64,000 nucleotides of DNA from Eutypa lata (taxonomy: Eukaryota; Ascomycota; Sordariomycetes; Xylariales; Diatrypaceae): assembly GCA_022661535.1 (NCBI GenBank), contig JAKULF010000006.1, positions 4,459,001 through 4,523,000 on the forward strand. Direction: 5' to 3'. How positions within the stretch are numbered: position 1 is the first letter of the stretch; each line of letters starts with the position of its first letter. The notes below the pieces were generated by a model. It was not told the origin of the DNA, did no database searches, and saw only the letters and a list, made by a program, of their open reading frames with translations. The position numbers and the translations under genes are program-made. This document shows, piece after piece, positions 34,326 through 46,650 of this stretch.

Positions 34326-35713
34326 TCAAGCAGCAGCAGCAGGAGGAAGTTCATTCGTAACCTCGACAAAGCGACACCACTGCCTCCAAGCCTCCCCACT
34401 CGCGATAGCCCACCTAGCCCTCCTAACGCCCTCCTTCCACCTCTGGCCCCCGGGACCCCTCTCTTTCACAACCACGCCGTCATCGCCGTGGCCCATATCG
34501 CTCGTATCGGCCTCGCACACGCCCGCGACCACGAACAGCGCCGCGGTGTTCATCAGGACGAACTCGACGAGGGGGTCGTCCGCCGCCAGCTCGCCCTGCA
34601 GGATGTGCCGGAGGATCTCCGCGTTCTCGCGCGGCTCCTTCCCCGGCGACACGTCCGCCAGCGGGTGGGCCGAGAGCCCGAAGTCCGCCGGCGTCAGCTC
34701 GAAGTGCCGGATTTCTGAAGCTGACCTTGACCCTGACTCCGACTCCGACTCCGATACTCCGTCCTCAACCAGCATCCAGCAAAGCGTAGAGCCAGCGCAC
34801 GAAACCTCATCCAGCTGCTCGCGGCCGCAAACGACGAGGGCCTTCGTCGCGCCAGCGAAGCGCAGCGCCTCGGCGAAGACGGGGCCGAGGTCGTCGCGCG
34901 CGACGCCAATGAGACGCGCCTCTATATTGTCGCCGGCGGCGGCGTCGACGGGGTTGCTGAGGGGGCCCAGCAGGTTGAAGATGGTGCGCCAGCCGAGCTC
35001 GCGGCGCACCTGGGCGACGTGGCGCATGCCCGGGTGGAAGACGGGCGCGAATAGGAAGGCGTAGTTGGCGCCGCTGTCGTAGATCCGCGCGAGCGTGGTG
35101 GGTGTGACGTGCGAGAGTTTCGCGGACCGTGGCTGCACGTTCATGAGGAGGTCGGCTGACCCCGATTTCGACGTCGAGGCTCGGTTGCCGTGCTTCGCGA
35201 TCAGGAGGAGCGAGGATGCGAGGATCGAGGAGGTCGTCGAGATGTTGAAGGTGTTGTGCGAGTCCCCGCCTGTGCCTACTATGTCGCACTGGATGTTGTT
35301 AGTTAGTTAGTTAGTATTGGAAAGAGGCAAGAGATATACAAAAAGAAGGAGAGAGAAAAAAAGATACCCACCAAGCCACCCCTATATTTCCCATCGGGTC
35401 TCCCCCGCTTCGCCACCACAGCCCTCAAACCCTCGAGGTCGATCTCAGCAGCAGCGCGGCGCATGGCAGCGGAGGCCTCGGCCAGGACGTCCGCCCGCCG
35501 GTCCCAGGCCGTGAAGTGCAGAGCCGTCAACAGCGAGCCCGTCTGCACGGGGCTCAGCCTGTTGGTGAAGATGTGCGCGATGGCCTGGGAGATCTCGTGC
35601 GCCGTTACGTTCTGCTTGGCTGGGTCGGGCCAGAGCCGCTGTAGGAGAGGTCGGATGTCCACGACGGCGGCGAGATCCCCGTCATTGTCGTTCTGCTGCT
35701 CGCTGCTAGACAT
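34326..35713 (-). CDS. TRP4: Anthranilate phosphoribosyltransferase
   Basis: Second step of tryptophan biosynthesis: anthranilate plus PRPP gives phosphoribosyl-anthranilate. Two exons (35713-35372, 35288-34326) give 434 aa; the 83-nt intron falls just before the active-site loop. The PRPP-binding motif is GTGGD (residues 119-123), then FNIST and KHGNR (146-150). The segment FAPVFHPGMRHVAQVRRELGW and FNLLGPLSNP are typical TrpD blocks. A Ser/Glu-alternating insert (about residues 290-305) is an unusual low-complexity loop. Divergent from the uL10m gene. Confidence 0.95.
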
Positions 35714-36305
35714 GCTCGTGGAGGTTTGATTGATTGGTCGGTCGGTCGTCGATGAGGTGAACTGGTGGGAGAATGGAATGGAACCGAGGGCGTATATGGA
35801 AATGGTTGGTCCAATTGGGTAATATAAGGGCTCATAGGTCCTATTTCAGCATAAAACTGTTCAGATCAATTGTGAGTCATCATTGTTCGCTATATCCGGG
35901 CGAGATGGCGCTTTCTTAGGAATGAAGCTCAAAATGTCAAAATGCCCCGCGATCGCTGGTCGCATTGGAGGGGCAGATGCAGGGTATGCATGTACTGTGT
36001 TGTGTGTATGTACAATCCATAGCTGTAGGTCGGTATAGCTGACCCCTAACTCTCCGGTCCTGGCAGCCCCACCTGTATCTAGATATGTACCTAAGCAGTC
36101 TACGGTACCAGCTGCAGACTGAGCACGGGCCTTCTGTAAATTTCGCACTATCCTGGAGCTCTACCAAAAAGTTGTATTGCAATGTATATTGATCGAGATA
36201 TCGCGAATATTAAGAATTCCTCGAAGCTTACGACGTTAGTAACGGTTTAACCCACAGTAAGAGAAGTCTTATAGACGGGATCGTTCGTCTGATATCAATA
36301 CCAAC
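35714..36305. promoter_or_regulatory. Divergent promoter between TRP4 and the uL10m gene
   Basis: 592 bp between start codons on opposite strands. No specific site was identified. Confidence 0.45.
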
Positions 36306-37475
36306 ATGCCACCTCGGATCAATGGCTCGACTGCGCGAAGCAGCATAAAACGAGCTATAGAGAGGACGACGACGACGACTACCAAGACCTCTCGGAGACC
36401 TGCTATTATAGAACAAGACTTCTCACGAAACTCAATTCTGAGCACAACAACCTTATTATCATCATCATCACGTCAATATGCAACAACAGCCACAACCTCC
36501 GGTGCCGGTCCCATACCGCAGATTCCCCTAGGTTCCCTCCGATTACCAGACGACTACATCCCACCGACGCAGCCACCGAGCGCCCGCCGGCCCGACACGA
36601 GGAAATCGCAGCTCCTGCGCTCCTACACGGCCCTGCTGCGGTCGACGCCCCTGATCCTCTTCTTCCAGCATAACAACCTGACGGCCCCGGAGTTTGCCGC
36701 CATACGGCGAGAGCTACGAGCTGCGTTAGCTACCACCAGCGGGTCAGACACGACGACAGACAGCGACCCCATCGCTGAGGCCATCCAACTGCAGGTGCTC
36801 CGGACCCGGATCTTCGACGTAGCGCTGAAGATCACCGAGTTCTTCGACCCGGGGGCCGCCGCCGCGCAGTCGAATGCGTACACGCACGATCTATCGGCGT
36901 CGGCGTACGAGGCGATCAAGAAAGCGCAACCCCAGCAGGACGGCAACAGTAGTACCTCCTCCTCCTCCTCCTCCTCCTCCTCCTCATCATCATCATCATC
37001 ATCAGTGTACTCGGAAATCGCCCCTCTGCTCGTCGGACCCGTAGCAGCCGTCACGTTTCCCGCGGTCTCGCCCGCGCACCTAGCAGCCGTGCTAAAGATC
37101 CTAGCTCCGTCGACCGCGGCCGGGTTCCCGGCTCCGACGCGCAGGAAGAACCCGGGGTACTACGAGCTCACGGCCCAGAGCGGCTTGCAGAAGCTGTTGC
37201 TCGTCGGCGGCCGCATCGAGGGCAAGGTGTTCGACCAGGAGGGCGTGCGCTGGGTTGGTGGTATCGGGGGTGGGATTGATGGCCTGCGCGCTCAGCTTGT
37301 GGCTATGCTGCAAAGTGCTGGCTTGGGGCTTACGACGGCACTGGAGGGCCATAGTAAGGGGTTGTGGCTTGCGCTGGAGGGGAGAAGGACACAGCTAGAG
37401 GATGAGGCTGATGGGGGTAAAAAGGAGACAGAGAGTGGTAAGGAGACGGAGGCAGGGGTCGAGAGTTCGTCATGA
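36306..37475 (+). CDS. MRPL11: Mitochondrial large-subunit ribosomal protein uL10m
   Basis: A component of the mitoribosomal stalk base (yeast Mrpl11). Intronless, 389 aa. The N-terminus is rich in Arg, Ser and Thr and nearly free of acidic residues, as expected for a matrix-targeting presequence (about residues 1-60). The L10 fold starts near 95: [40 protein letters not shown] poly-Ser run (about residues 216-235) sits in a loop and is encoded by TCC then TCA repeats. The C-terminal 25 residues are Glu/Lys-rich. Fungal uL10m proteins are of similar size. Confidence 0.88.
   Translation: MPPRINGSTARSSIKRAIERTTTTTTKTSRRPAIIEQDFSRNSILSTTTLLSSSSRQYATTATTSGAGPIPQIPLGSLRLPDDYIPPTQPPSARRPDTRKSQLLRSYTALLRSTPLILFFQHNNLTAPEFAAIRRELRAALATTSGSDTTTDSDPIAEAIQLQVLRTRIFDVALKITEFFDPGAAAAQSNAYTHDLSASAYEAIKKAQPQQDGNSSTSSSSSSSSSSSSSSSSVYSEIAPLLVGPVAAVTFPAVSPAHLAAVLKILAPSTAAGFPAPTRRKNPGYYELTAQSGLQKLLLVGGRIEGKVFDQEGVRWVGGIGGGIDGLRAQLVAMLQSAGLGLTTALEGHSKGLWLALEGRRTQLEDEADGGKKETESGKETEAGVESSS
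36956..37004. repeat. TCC/TCA trinucleotide repeat in the uL10m gene
   Basis: Consecutive tcc triplets followed by tca triplets, all serine codons in frame. Expandable without breaking the frame. Confidence 0.9.
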
Positions 37476-38315
37476 TGGATATAGAATTTGTAATTTGTAT
37501 ATGTAGACAAAAAGACAGACATGCAGAGAGTCCCGTATAAATGTATCATGATTAAGGATCACAGCGTGTCCTTGTTCTTCTACCCGTAGTTAGTGGGACT
37601 ATTACTCCTTCATCTCTAACCCATCTAACTAATCCAAGATGAATAAAACTGCTTTATTCATAAACATGGTGCAATAAGAATAAAAATAAAATCAGGTACG
37701 ATTTCTTCAGATATGAAAACAACTAAAGATTCGAATAGGTAATGGTAAGCGGCGTACTCGAAGAATTCAACTGTTGTTCTTGTATGGCCATGAGACTATA
37801 CCTATATATCCATTGTATGTCACATGCTATAGTTGGTATGTATGCATGTAGTTATGTTTATGTAATACTGTCGTACCGGTGGTCACCACCTGCCTGGCCT
37901 GCCTGCAGGGTGTCTATCTACATACATACATGCTCAGGGGGGTAACAATGGCCGCTAAAATGGGACCCTGCATCCCGCTAACTCGCCTATCTAAAAACGA
38001 CGTAAGCTTCGCAGCCCTCGGTACCTATGTTATTCATTATGCTGGACCTCACTCCAACCAGCAACGCCATCCTCACCCACACCTTTCCACAAGGCTGCAA
38101 TACACATACATGTGCGCATCTGCATAATTTGTACAATATCGCATACATGCCTACATGACGTAGTTATATAGTTAACTACACACACCTACCTACCAAAAAC
38201 CGAAAGTTGACATCGTCATTGCATCGTTCTATCCAGCAGCAGCAGCAGCGACAGCAGCCCTTCACTCGAACCATTCCATTCCACACCAATTATTCGTAAC
38301 GAGGTCAAATCCACG
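37476..38315. other. Intergenic, no gene seen
   Basis: The 3' flank of the uL10m gene and promoter of the next gene. Contains an AGC/CAG run just upstream of 38260. Open frames at 37742-38127 lack domains. Confidence 0.4.
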
Positions 38316-39206
38316 ATGGACTTCGCACCCTACCAATCCTCCCCACCAGAGCACAACCGGCCCTTCTCACCACCCATGGCCTCGAACCCAACTTCTCCAC
38401 GCACCTCTCTCGATCGTCGTCCTTACTCGCCCTCGCAATACCAACACCAACAACAGCAACAGCGACGCGGCGGCGGCTTCAACTCACCCCCGCCGCTACA
38501 ACATCCCCAACCACAGCGGTCATGGCAGCAGTCTGCGCTTCCTACATCATATCCAGCTCCCGCTGCTGCGGCTGCTGCTGTAGAAGGCGGGTACAGAGAC
38601 GGCGTCAGCGAGTTCGACACCAGCCTCGGTATACGGCTCGACTATGAGGCCTGCCTGGCGTATCTAGCCCTCCCACCGCTCGGCGCTATAATCCTGCTGA
38701 TCTTAGAGCGGAATAGCGATTTCGTGAGGTGAGTTTGTTTGTTTGTTCATTCGTTCTTATATCTTTATCAGGCGGTTGTTTTCCCAGGTTTGCGCAACGG
38801 GGATCACGAGACGGACCAGACATAGAGATTTGGGGGGGTGGAGGGAGAAGAAAAAAAGAAAGAAAAAAAGCTAACGTGGTGGTTGGGATTGCTTTCCATC
38901 CGACAGGTTTCATGCGTGGCAGTCTAGTCTACTCTTCACTGCGATATTCGTCATTCACCTCATCTTCTCCGGGTCGAGCTTCCTCAGCTGGACTCTATTC
39001 ATTGTGGACTTGTGCTTGATGGCGTGGTTGGCTATGAAGGCGTATAGAGACGCGGACACGCTTGACAGGTAAACACTCGACCGTTCTGTCGTTCTATCTA
39101 AGAGACGATGAATTAATGAATGACGTGTGGGAACTAACACTGAGGCTACAGATTCGAAGTCCCCTTGTTTGGTCAGATAGCCAGTCGGTTTCTAGACGAT
39201 GAGTAA
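38316..39206 (+). CDS. Small multi-pass membrane protein, DUF4870-like
   Basis: Three exons (38316-38728, 38907-39068, 39152-39206) sum to 209 aa. The first 100 residues are Pro/Gln/Ser-rich and disordered, including a poly-Gln stretch and poly-Ala. The second half has three hydrophobic segments: LAYLALPPLGAIILLILE, SLLFTAIFVIHLIFSG and FIVDLCLMAWLAMKAY. It ends with FEVPLFGQIASRFLDDE. The order LxYLxxPLGaiilLilE...FxAwQSsLLF and the PLFGxIAsrfl end match the uncharacterised DUF4870/UPF0132 fungal membrane proteins, from memory. Function unknown. The splice sites are standard. Confidence 0.82.
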
Positions 39207-40887
39207 CTAGGAGTTGATGATATTTTTTTAAAGTTCAAAGGAGGACCGTCGATGCTGAAGGGATTTTTAGCTGCAATGTTGGTTGGGCTGCTGTTGAGCT
39301 TGTTTCAAACGCTATACTTAGTTTCTAGTTGTAAATATACCCCCTTGAGTCCCTGGATGGGCTGAATATATGACTGCGGATGTCAACTAAATCAAACGAA
39401 CTTCTACTGTCATGGAGAAGTCAGGTGACAGTAGCAACCTCATCGCGCGTCCTATTAGGTATTTTACGCTGATGGTGTATCGTGAGAGTGTCATGATGTG
39501 TTTTAAGCCATTCTTCTATTTGACCACCGTACTTCTCCCCGAGTTGTCCCCGGGTATCATCTGAACACAACAACGGAAGCTACTAGTTAGCCAGCTTGTA
39601 GACTATTAGGTGACACGTGCCATGACAGGAAGTGGGATGGTCTTATTGAAAGCTATAAGGACTTGTTGTCTCATCATAAATATGTCCCAGGGGGTGGGCG
39701 TAAAGGCTAGAATGATCAAGGTCGGGACACATTTACTAATGAGAGAGAAACTAAGGAGACTGTAGTTATTTGAGGTTTTGCATTCCCCACGATATGAGAA
39801 TAGTCAATAGATTTTCCAACCAATGTCATGGATAGGTTGATGAAAAGGGGGGCTAGATCAGTAGTCTCCTTGCAAACCTATCCCTCTTCTTATCGACGGA
39901 AAAGACTGGAGTTGGGATTTGTTTCTGTTGAGACATTTGGGTAGTTCTTCATATACCACATAATACGATGAGTATTAAGTTGAATATGAACCTTATCGTT
40001 GAATTCCATGACCTTTATGCCCAAGTATCATCCAGGCGCCACTTGCACGCCAACTTTTTGACCTAACAATAACAATTGATGATGAGGTGGGTATTAGATT
40101 AAGCAACTAGGCATGCAATACCGTCATAGTCATACAGACTTGAAGTAGCACCACTGTTAAACTCAGGCTGTCGTATTATCCTATCTGCCTTGCAAACGGC
40201 TATCTCAATAAACGCCCTTGGCATCTTTGTTAAGACTCAGTGCTATTTCTATTCACTAGCCTACAGAGTCTAATAAATCGGGGGGGAGAGGGGAAGAGGA
40301 GGACTGCCGAGCAGAGGTGGGTTTGACTAGTGTCCATCATATAGAGAAATCAGCCATCATAGAAAGAAAATCAGCCTGAGCTGAAAATGTCAACAGGGAT
40401 GCTCCAACCATTGCTCCCCTTTCTTCCTTCGTGGACCAATCAGAAGCAACTTCAATATACTGGTCTAGTTTTCAGCTTGAACGCCTCTATAATTTTAACC
40501 AGGCAGTAGCGCCCGCCTCCTCAGGTTGGCTATAGGTTGTCTTTAGCTGCCAAGCTGTTTTGTACGTGCGAAGAATGAAAAAGGTTCAGAAACAAGCGGC
40601 TTGGTATTACGCGATGCATTGCTGCGGTTTAGTCTGTGTGACTGCAGCCCATGGGAGAAACTGGACTGGAATTCTCAATATTTATTTATAGTCCCGAGCC
40701 TCAAAATCAAAATTTACTTCAAATTCACGCTCTATTGCTAACTCTTCTCGAGCTTACACAATATCCTTTCATTACAGCTTTGTTCGAAGATCGACATCGA
40801 ACCTGTACTACACATGTGCTCGATGCCCTTCAGTTCCACTAACTAGACGACAATAAGAGACGATACTATTTACTCCTCGAGACGAAC
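39207..40887. other. Intergenic, no gene seen
   Basis: About 1.7 kb without a supported gene. A CCAAT motif (gaccaatcag) at about 40434 lies some 450 bp upstream of the next gene. Confidence 0.4.
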
Positions 40888-41584
40888 ATGGACCAGACTA
40901 CGCAATTTCAACAAGCCTCCCCACCTGTCCCCTATAGAAGGTCATGGCATGTCACTGACATTGTTTTCCACTACCTTGTCATCGTCTTCGATATCGTTGT
41001 CCTCGGTATCTCGGTCGCCTTGGCTTTGAACGTCACCCTCGGAGTGTATCTACTCCTCTGGACTATTCCTCAAGTCGGAGTTTCCCTCTTATGGTCTATC
41101 GCAGAGCTCATCACGAAATGTGCGCGCAGAGATCACCAAGGAATCCACCCCGGCGCCCACGTCGCCCTACATCTGCTCTTATGGCTAGGATTCTGCGCAT
41201 CCGCCGTTCTGAACGGGTTTCTTCTAGCTTCCCTGATTATATACGCCGACCATGCCGACGACAACTACTACTACGGTTACTATGATTATGACTACTACGG
41301 ACTCGGTTCAGATTACCTTACCCTGGTGCAGGCATTAGTGGCCTTTGTCGCATTGTTGATGTATGTTTCGTCCTATACCACGGCCTTGGTTATTCACAGG
41401 AATGTGCTGACTTGACTTCTTGTATAGCATCACGCACTTCATACTCTTCGTTCGTGCTTGTATCGGGACCGCTCGGCTGAATCATTCGAGAGTGCCAGTC
41501 ATGATGTCGGCACAGACGTACCAGCACCAATATGGACAACCCGCCTATCATGTGCAACCTCATGCCGCACATATTTCTAAGTAG
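40888..41584 (+). CDS. Four-helix membrane protein of unknown function
   Basis: Two exons (40888-41360, 41428-41584), 209 aa. Four hydrophobic segments are visible: about residues 25-47 (IVFHYLVIVFDIVVLGISVALAL), 50-72 (VYLLLWTIPQVGVSLLW), 86-112 (VALHLLLWLGFCASAVLNGFLLASLIIY), and one across the splice junction (LVQALVAFVALLIITHFILFVRAC). A Tyr/Asp-rich loop (YYYGYYDYDYYG) precedes the last helix. The topology resembles MARVEL-like fungal proteins, but I cannot assign a family. The short C-terminal tail is Gln/His-rich. Confidence 0.75.
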
Positions 41585-42477
41585 ACAATATGGTTAGGGA
41601 AAAGAAGAAGTGTACCACTACCTAGTTCATGCCCGTCGAACTTAGTCTCTTGGCTCGCCACCAAGTCAAATGGATAGGTTTCACTCGGAAATATCAAGTT
41701 GTTGACGAGATGGTACGGGGTCGTCTAGGAAAGAAAGGGGCGTATATAATAATGGCTCGGCGGCATATTTCGAGCCAATCAAATTACGAGTATGGTAAAG
41801 CTGTACTTCCTTCAACATTACTGTAGTTTCGAATAACAATAGACACTATACTTTCATTTTCGTACTATAGCTAATCATAAGGTATATGCGATAGTATAAG
41901 AACTCGGCTGAGATACCCGCTGTCTCGTCATAAGCTGCGGAAACGACGGGCCCTCTCCCCCTCCCCCCACAGGGGAAAGGGGGTAATAAGGTGAAATAAG
42001 GTCCTCAATATCATAAGTTAGGAGTTGTGCTCTTTTTCACATGAATCTCTAGTCGCTCAATGTGCTAAACTATTCCCTCTGGTGAAGCCGCGTGGAAGGG
42101 GGGAATACGCAGGTGTGAACCCAAAAAGGCCAAAATAGCAGTTCGTAAAATGTAAGCATGGTTACACATGCATGCCACACGAAAACACCTCCGCATGTTA
42201 CTCATGTACTAGGATGAGATGGCGATTCATTCCTAGCTGCCCCCAAATATTTATTATTAAGACAATGTAAAATTTGAATAATAGTATTATTATGTAGGTG
42301 CAAATAGAATAAAAGACTAGTTATGTCATTTCATTTGGCAACGACTTGGCTGGCTGGTTGGGAAGCCACCACCACAAAGATACAGGAAACCGACAGCCAT
42401 TCTCGTCGGCCGGCCTGAACCCCGATACAGAAAACCTCAATCCCAACCCTCTTTCATACCACATTGCGTTTGTCATC
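41585..42477. other. Intergenic, no gene seen
   Basis: The transition from core to accessory DNA. AT-rich around 42245-42320. No domain-bearing frame. Confidence 0.4.
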
Positions 42478-43541
42478 ATGAGACGAGTTTCCAAGTCGCG
42501 GGCTCGCCGCCATTATCCTAAACCATCCAGGGCCTCGGAAGGAAAGCTGCTAGACGCTATTGCGGCCCGGATTCTTGAGCCTACGGTCGAGGAACAGAAG
42601 CAAGCATCTTTAGCCACGCCGCTATTGCGGAAGCAGCACATCGACAGTGACATCGATGACGAACTTCAGCCAAAGCAAGAGCCGTTAACACGGAGGAACC
42701 TAGCTCTGTTCAATAAGGCGTCTACGAGGTTAGCAGGGATACACTGAAGGAATACGACGAGGACGAGGGATACAGAACAACCTACAGCCGGGCTTTCTCG
42801 GGCTTTCCAAAGAACGTTGGTTTCAACAACTGCCTTCCCGCTCCACAGCCCGCCTTTATTCAGGGGCTCGGAGCCGAAGAGTTCCGCCCGTTTCCGGTAG
42901 CCAATCACCTTGACGCGGCCGTTCTTTACAAGGATGACCGTCATTCCGTCACATTGCCACATGTAGCCGGAGAGTGTAGGGGCCCCGACGCGAATATAGC
43001 AAAGGCGACGCTACGGAGCGCTTACGACGGAGCGGCTCTTGTTTACGCCCGGAACCAGGCACTGTTGCTTATCGGAAAGCCCGACCCCCCTGGCCATGCA
43101 TCAGTCACGACTATCACCACGGATGGCACGGCCCTCAACTTCTTTGCACATTACGCTGCTACATCGAAGGTGGATGGCACGATGGAATACCACCAGTACC
43201 AGTACGCGTCGGCAAACGTAAGGGGCACTTACCAAGGGCACAAGGATGGCCGAAGAGGGTTTCAGAACGAACAGGACCGCGCGAGGGACCAGGCGTACGC
43301 CCTGAGGGACCAGTTAAATGAGCACTGGGAGCAGCGTCATAGGAGTAACCTTCACCCTATCGCCGACAGGGCTCCTTTACCTGCTACTAACGGTACTTTC
43401 GAAGAGACGAACGGAGACGAGGCTGGCTACAAATACGAAATGGTCGTGCAACCGTGCCAGTCCACACCTGCGGCGTCTTCTAGCCCGCACAAGCCATCAA
43501 GCTCCGTCTCTTCACCGAAGTCGCTCCCATATAACGAATAA
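42478..43541 (+). pseudogene. Internally deleted copy of a dispersed ascomycete protein family
   Basis: The first part (42478 to about 42733) has a basic start (MRRVSKSRARRHYPKPSRAS) and ends at RNLALFNKASTR. The second part reads in another frame from about 42737: EYDEDEGYRTTYSRAFSGFPKNVGFNN, PLYKDD-like HSVTLPHVAGE, RSAYDGAALVYARNQAL, DPPGHASVTTITTDG, down to a Ser-rich end. From memory this is a multi-copy family of unknown function in Sordariomycetes. Full members have about 100 extra residues between the two parts, including a Ser/Thr-rich block. Here that part is gone and the frame shifts at the join, so the copy is probably dead. An unusual intron at the join is the alternative. Confidence 0.6.
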
Positions 43542-44860
43542 CTATGGGCTTGGTTGGGTTTAGATTGCAGGAAGATGATCTGGGTAGTTTAGCAGCGCCG
43601 GAGTTCTAGTGTGGGGGGTCTAGATGTACAAATCCCCTCTGATCGCCATCAAAGGTGTGGGCAGAAGTTATAATGTAGGGGGCATGGACGCAATCGACCT
43701 GTCAGAACATGAATACCACAAGGTCCCTAAAGTGGATTGGAACGACGTTTGGGAGGATGTGCCTGTACTAACTCCACCAGTTCCAAAGCCGTTCAAGAAA
43801 GACATCTCCTATGCTAGGACCAGAGGAAACACGTAGGGCTACTATTCCATTCGAAGCCGGGACTGAAATAGAATGTATAAAAGTACTTTATGAGGGATCA
43901 CTCGTCACCTGTGCCTAGTTGTCTAACTTCTTTGAATCAAGTACCCCTACATCAGCTTCCTCTCTTACCCCGTAGTAATCATGGATATCCTTGAATTCGT
44001 ACAATACTTAAATGTCGATAATTCCTAAATGGTATCCCTGTCCTCCTGACTGTGATCTGGCTGATTACTGAACCAGCTGTTGTGTTCCCTGTCCAATGAC
44101 GTCTGTCTAATTCGACAGGAGATGGCGTCAGCAACTGAGGAACGGGCCCCTCACAGCTTCCGCATACTTACGAGTAACAGACCTTACAGATGAAGTGGAA
44201 AGGCAATTGCCTCACAATTTATAAATTCCATATTAATATCTTTAAGATGCATCCTGTACGGTGAACTCTACTACGGGTAATGGCTTAACGTCCATTCCTA
44301 GTTGCTATGAAGAAACTTAGACATGTAGTCTCAAAGTCCCGGTATTTACCGTTGACTGTTCAATGACTTCCCTTTTCAATCGATCGAATATGAAATTCCC
44401 TGGCCGGGAAATGGTGGCACGGACTGGGAAGTAAGCTGTACGTATTCCCCCATATGAGAAATCAATGCTGCGTAATTTATTAATATTATTGAAATATTTC
44501 ATCGATGCTATATCCTCTTATACTATAGAATAATTAATCTACAATACGTGAGTACAAATGTCAGACGATATCTCTTCAAACTAATCCTAGTGACGTATGA
44601 AAAGTTGAAAAGTCGTGAACGTTCCCTTGGCTCAGATCGTGCAGATACGAGCATATGCAACGCAACCATACTGAACCCCGAATTGATCGAGAGTCTAGGA
44701 CATCATCATCAGCTGATGACGCACGCGATTCGTTAGAAGTATAAATTTCCCCTCTTGTTCCCTTTATCGTCGACAGGACCTGGGGAAATATATCCAACAA
44801 GTACTCTCTACATTTCGTACTATGGAAAGTAATTGGTCTCAACCGCAACTTCAGTCCAAA
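43542..44860. other. Intergenic, weak open frame only
   Basis: A 70-codon frame at 43624-43836 (+) follows the previous remnant and may be part of the same degraded unit, but it has no motif. AT-rich DNA from about 44200 to 44540. The last 50 bp lead into the secreted-protein gene. Confidence 0.35.
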
Positions 44861-45526
44861 ATGATTCCAATCATATCTATAGCAGTAGTGGCAGCCCTCG
44901 GTTTCGCCACGAGCGCAACGGCCGCTAGCTCACCATGCCCGTTCAACTACCCTTCCAACCTAAACAACACCGAAAGCGGCAACGGGCTAATCTTCACCAT
45001 CGCGTCCAACAGTCCCGTGACGAACAACCGGGCAGTTCAGCTGCGGCCCGACCCACAGATCCCAACGGGTTCTTTCGGCGCCATCGACGCGCCATCGCCG
45101 GTGCTCCTCGCCAACTTCCGCGGGGGCGGCTTCTACAGCCAGGCGCGCAACGAGGTGAACCAGCTCTACGACCTGGGCCCTACCGGGAATCTGAACAGCT
45201 ACGACGAGACGAACGGGACGACGCGGTCTTCGTTCGCTTTCTCGGATCCGGGCGAGTGGCCCGGCGGTGTCGATACGGCGTGGACGCTGGCGGCGGGTAG
45301 TTCCACCGCTACGTATAGTCTCTTCCATGAGGTCGAACTCGGGATCGTGAATGGGTTTCTGCTGTGCGAGGCCGACGATGAGGGGCCGTGGTATCGGTTG
45401 TTTTACCAGACATATTCGGATGAGCCTGTGGAGTTCCCCGGCTGTGAAAGCGTTGGTCTTAGAACGTCGGTAGCGGCGAATATTTATAATGGTGTCTGTG
45501 ATATTGGTGGGTATGTTTCTGATTAA
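44861..45526 (+). CDS. Small secreted protein of unknown function
   Basis: Intronless. I start at ATG 44861 rather than 44822 because it gives a clean signal peptide (MIPIISIAVVAALGFATSATA, cleavage after about residue 21), leaving a 221-aa precursor. The mature part has several N-glycosylation sequons (NNTE, NGTT) and about five Cys (CPF near the start, CEAD, GCES, VCDI), suggesting two disulfides. It is GC-rich, unlike the AT-rich flanks. It may be a member of an uncharacterised secreted fungal domain family; I cannot name it firmly. An effector role is possible but not shown by sequence. Confidence 0.78.
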   Translation: MIPIISIAVVAALGFATSATAASSPCPFNYPSNLNNTESGNGLIFTIASNSPVTNNRAVQLRPDPQIPTGSFGAIDAPSPVLLANFRGGGFYSQARNEVNQLYDLGPTGNLNSYDETNGTTRSSFAFSDPGEWPGGVDTAWTLAAGSSTATYSLFHEVELGIVNGFLLCEADDEGPWYRLFYQTYSDEPVEFPGCESVGLRTSVAANIYNGVCDIGGYVSD

Positions 45527-46175
45527 GGACCGGGGTGAATAGGGATAATTTTTACCAGTTTGCCTGAATTAAATCTCAAAAGTTGCATGCTATATATACA
45601 GGTACTATGGTGGTGGAATATCATTCCACTATGTCAAATTTTATACTTGAAGCAAGCTTAAAAGACTCTCTCTCTAATTGTATAGCAACTTTGAGCTCTG
45701 CTGAGGATCAGGGTCAGAATTTCGGGCCAACAGCAACCATAGCGAGTTGAGGTGTCTAGCTGAGTCAAGGTAAATATTTGGCGGGGGATTTTGGAAAATC
45801 TGAATAATTCTCTTGTGACAACCTTGAGTATAAAACAAGCTAGATTATTACTAGTTAAACATGCATTATTCGATTAACATCCAGCAGCTTTCCTCCTGAG
45901 GCCCCGGATACTCTTGGATAACAGCTGGGGGGCCGCCCGCGACTTGCAAACTCGCCTCATGGCGACAAACGTGCTGTGGTATGTGATTTGGGAATTTGTA
46001 TAGGGGTTCAAGCTGGCCGACTGTTTGATTGAGGTGGAGCCTCCCTTGATTCTATCAGCTACTTAATATGACTCAACATAACAAACAAAAGCAGTGCCAC
46101 TAGATATTAATCACTAATCACATAGCACAGTGCTCTCTCTATCTATAAAAGCTGCCACAGCTGCTTCCTCTCGCA
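45527..46175. other. Intergenic, no gene seen
   Basis: The 3' flank of the secreted-protein gene; no domain-bearing frame. Confidence 0.4.
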
Positions 46176-46650
46176 ATGGTATATTATCGAGGTCAAAGAT
46201 CGACCAGTGCATCATCGGGCAAGCCCGCCAAGGCCGAGCTCAACATCGACCCAGATGCCATCTTCAACCAAGGCTTCCTTCCTATTTGAGGTCTACAAGC
46301 TGCACCCCTAGAAGACCTAAATGCGTCACTGCAACGAAGCTGAGACTAAGCTGCAACACGGCCGTGGGTTTGGGTCTAAACCGAGATGTGGATGCGAACA
46401 TGCAAAGCAGGACGTCCAGACCAACCTCGAGAAGTTTCGAGGCATGCGAGATGGCGGGTACGCGCCTTAGACAGCTTGGCTTCGCACGAAGCAGGATATC
46501 GAGAATCACAATACCCAAGAGCCAGGAGCCGCGTTTCCAAATAGGTACTAAGTGGCGGGTATACCTAACTTATGACTTTGCGTACTGTTTTAGTAACTAT
46601 GCGATAGCTTTGAAGGCACTGCACAGAGCTTGTGCACCAGCGAAATCATA
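46176..46650 (+). pseudogene. Degenerate coding remnant
   Basis: Starting at ATG 46176, a 37-codon frame (MVYYRGQRSTSASSGKPAKA...) looks like real coding sequence and stops. Protein-like stretches continue in shifting frames over the next 300 bp (GFGSKPRCGCEHAKQDVQ, then LEKFRGMRDGGYAP). The overlapping 173-codon frame is probably a shadow. No family was recognised. The pattern suggests a decayed gene. Confidence 0.3.

Noticed and set aside
43624..43836. 70-codon frame downstream of the deleted family copy
   Set aside because: No domain or start context; kept only as a remark in the intergenic entry.
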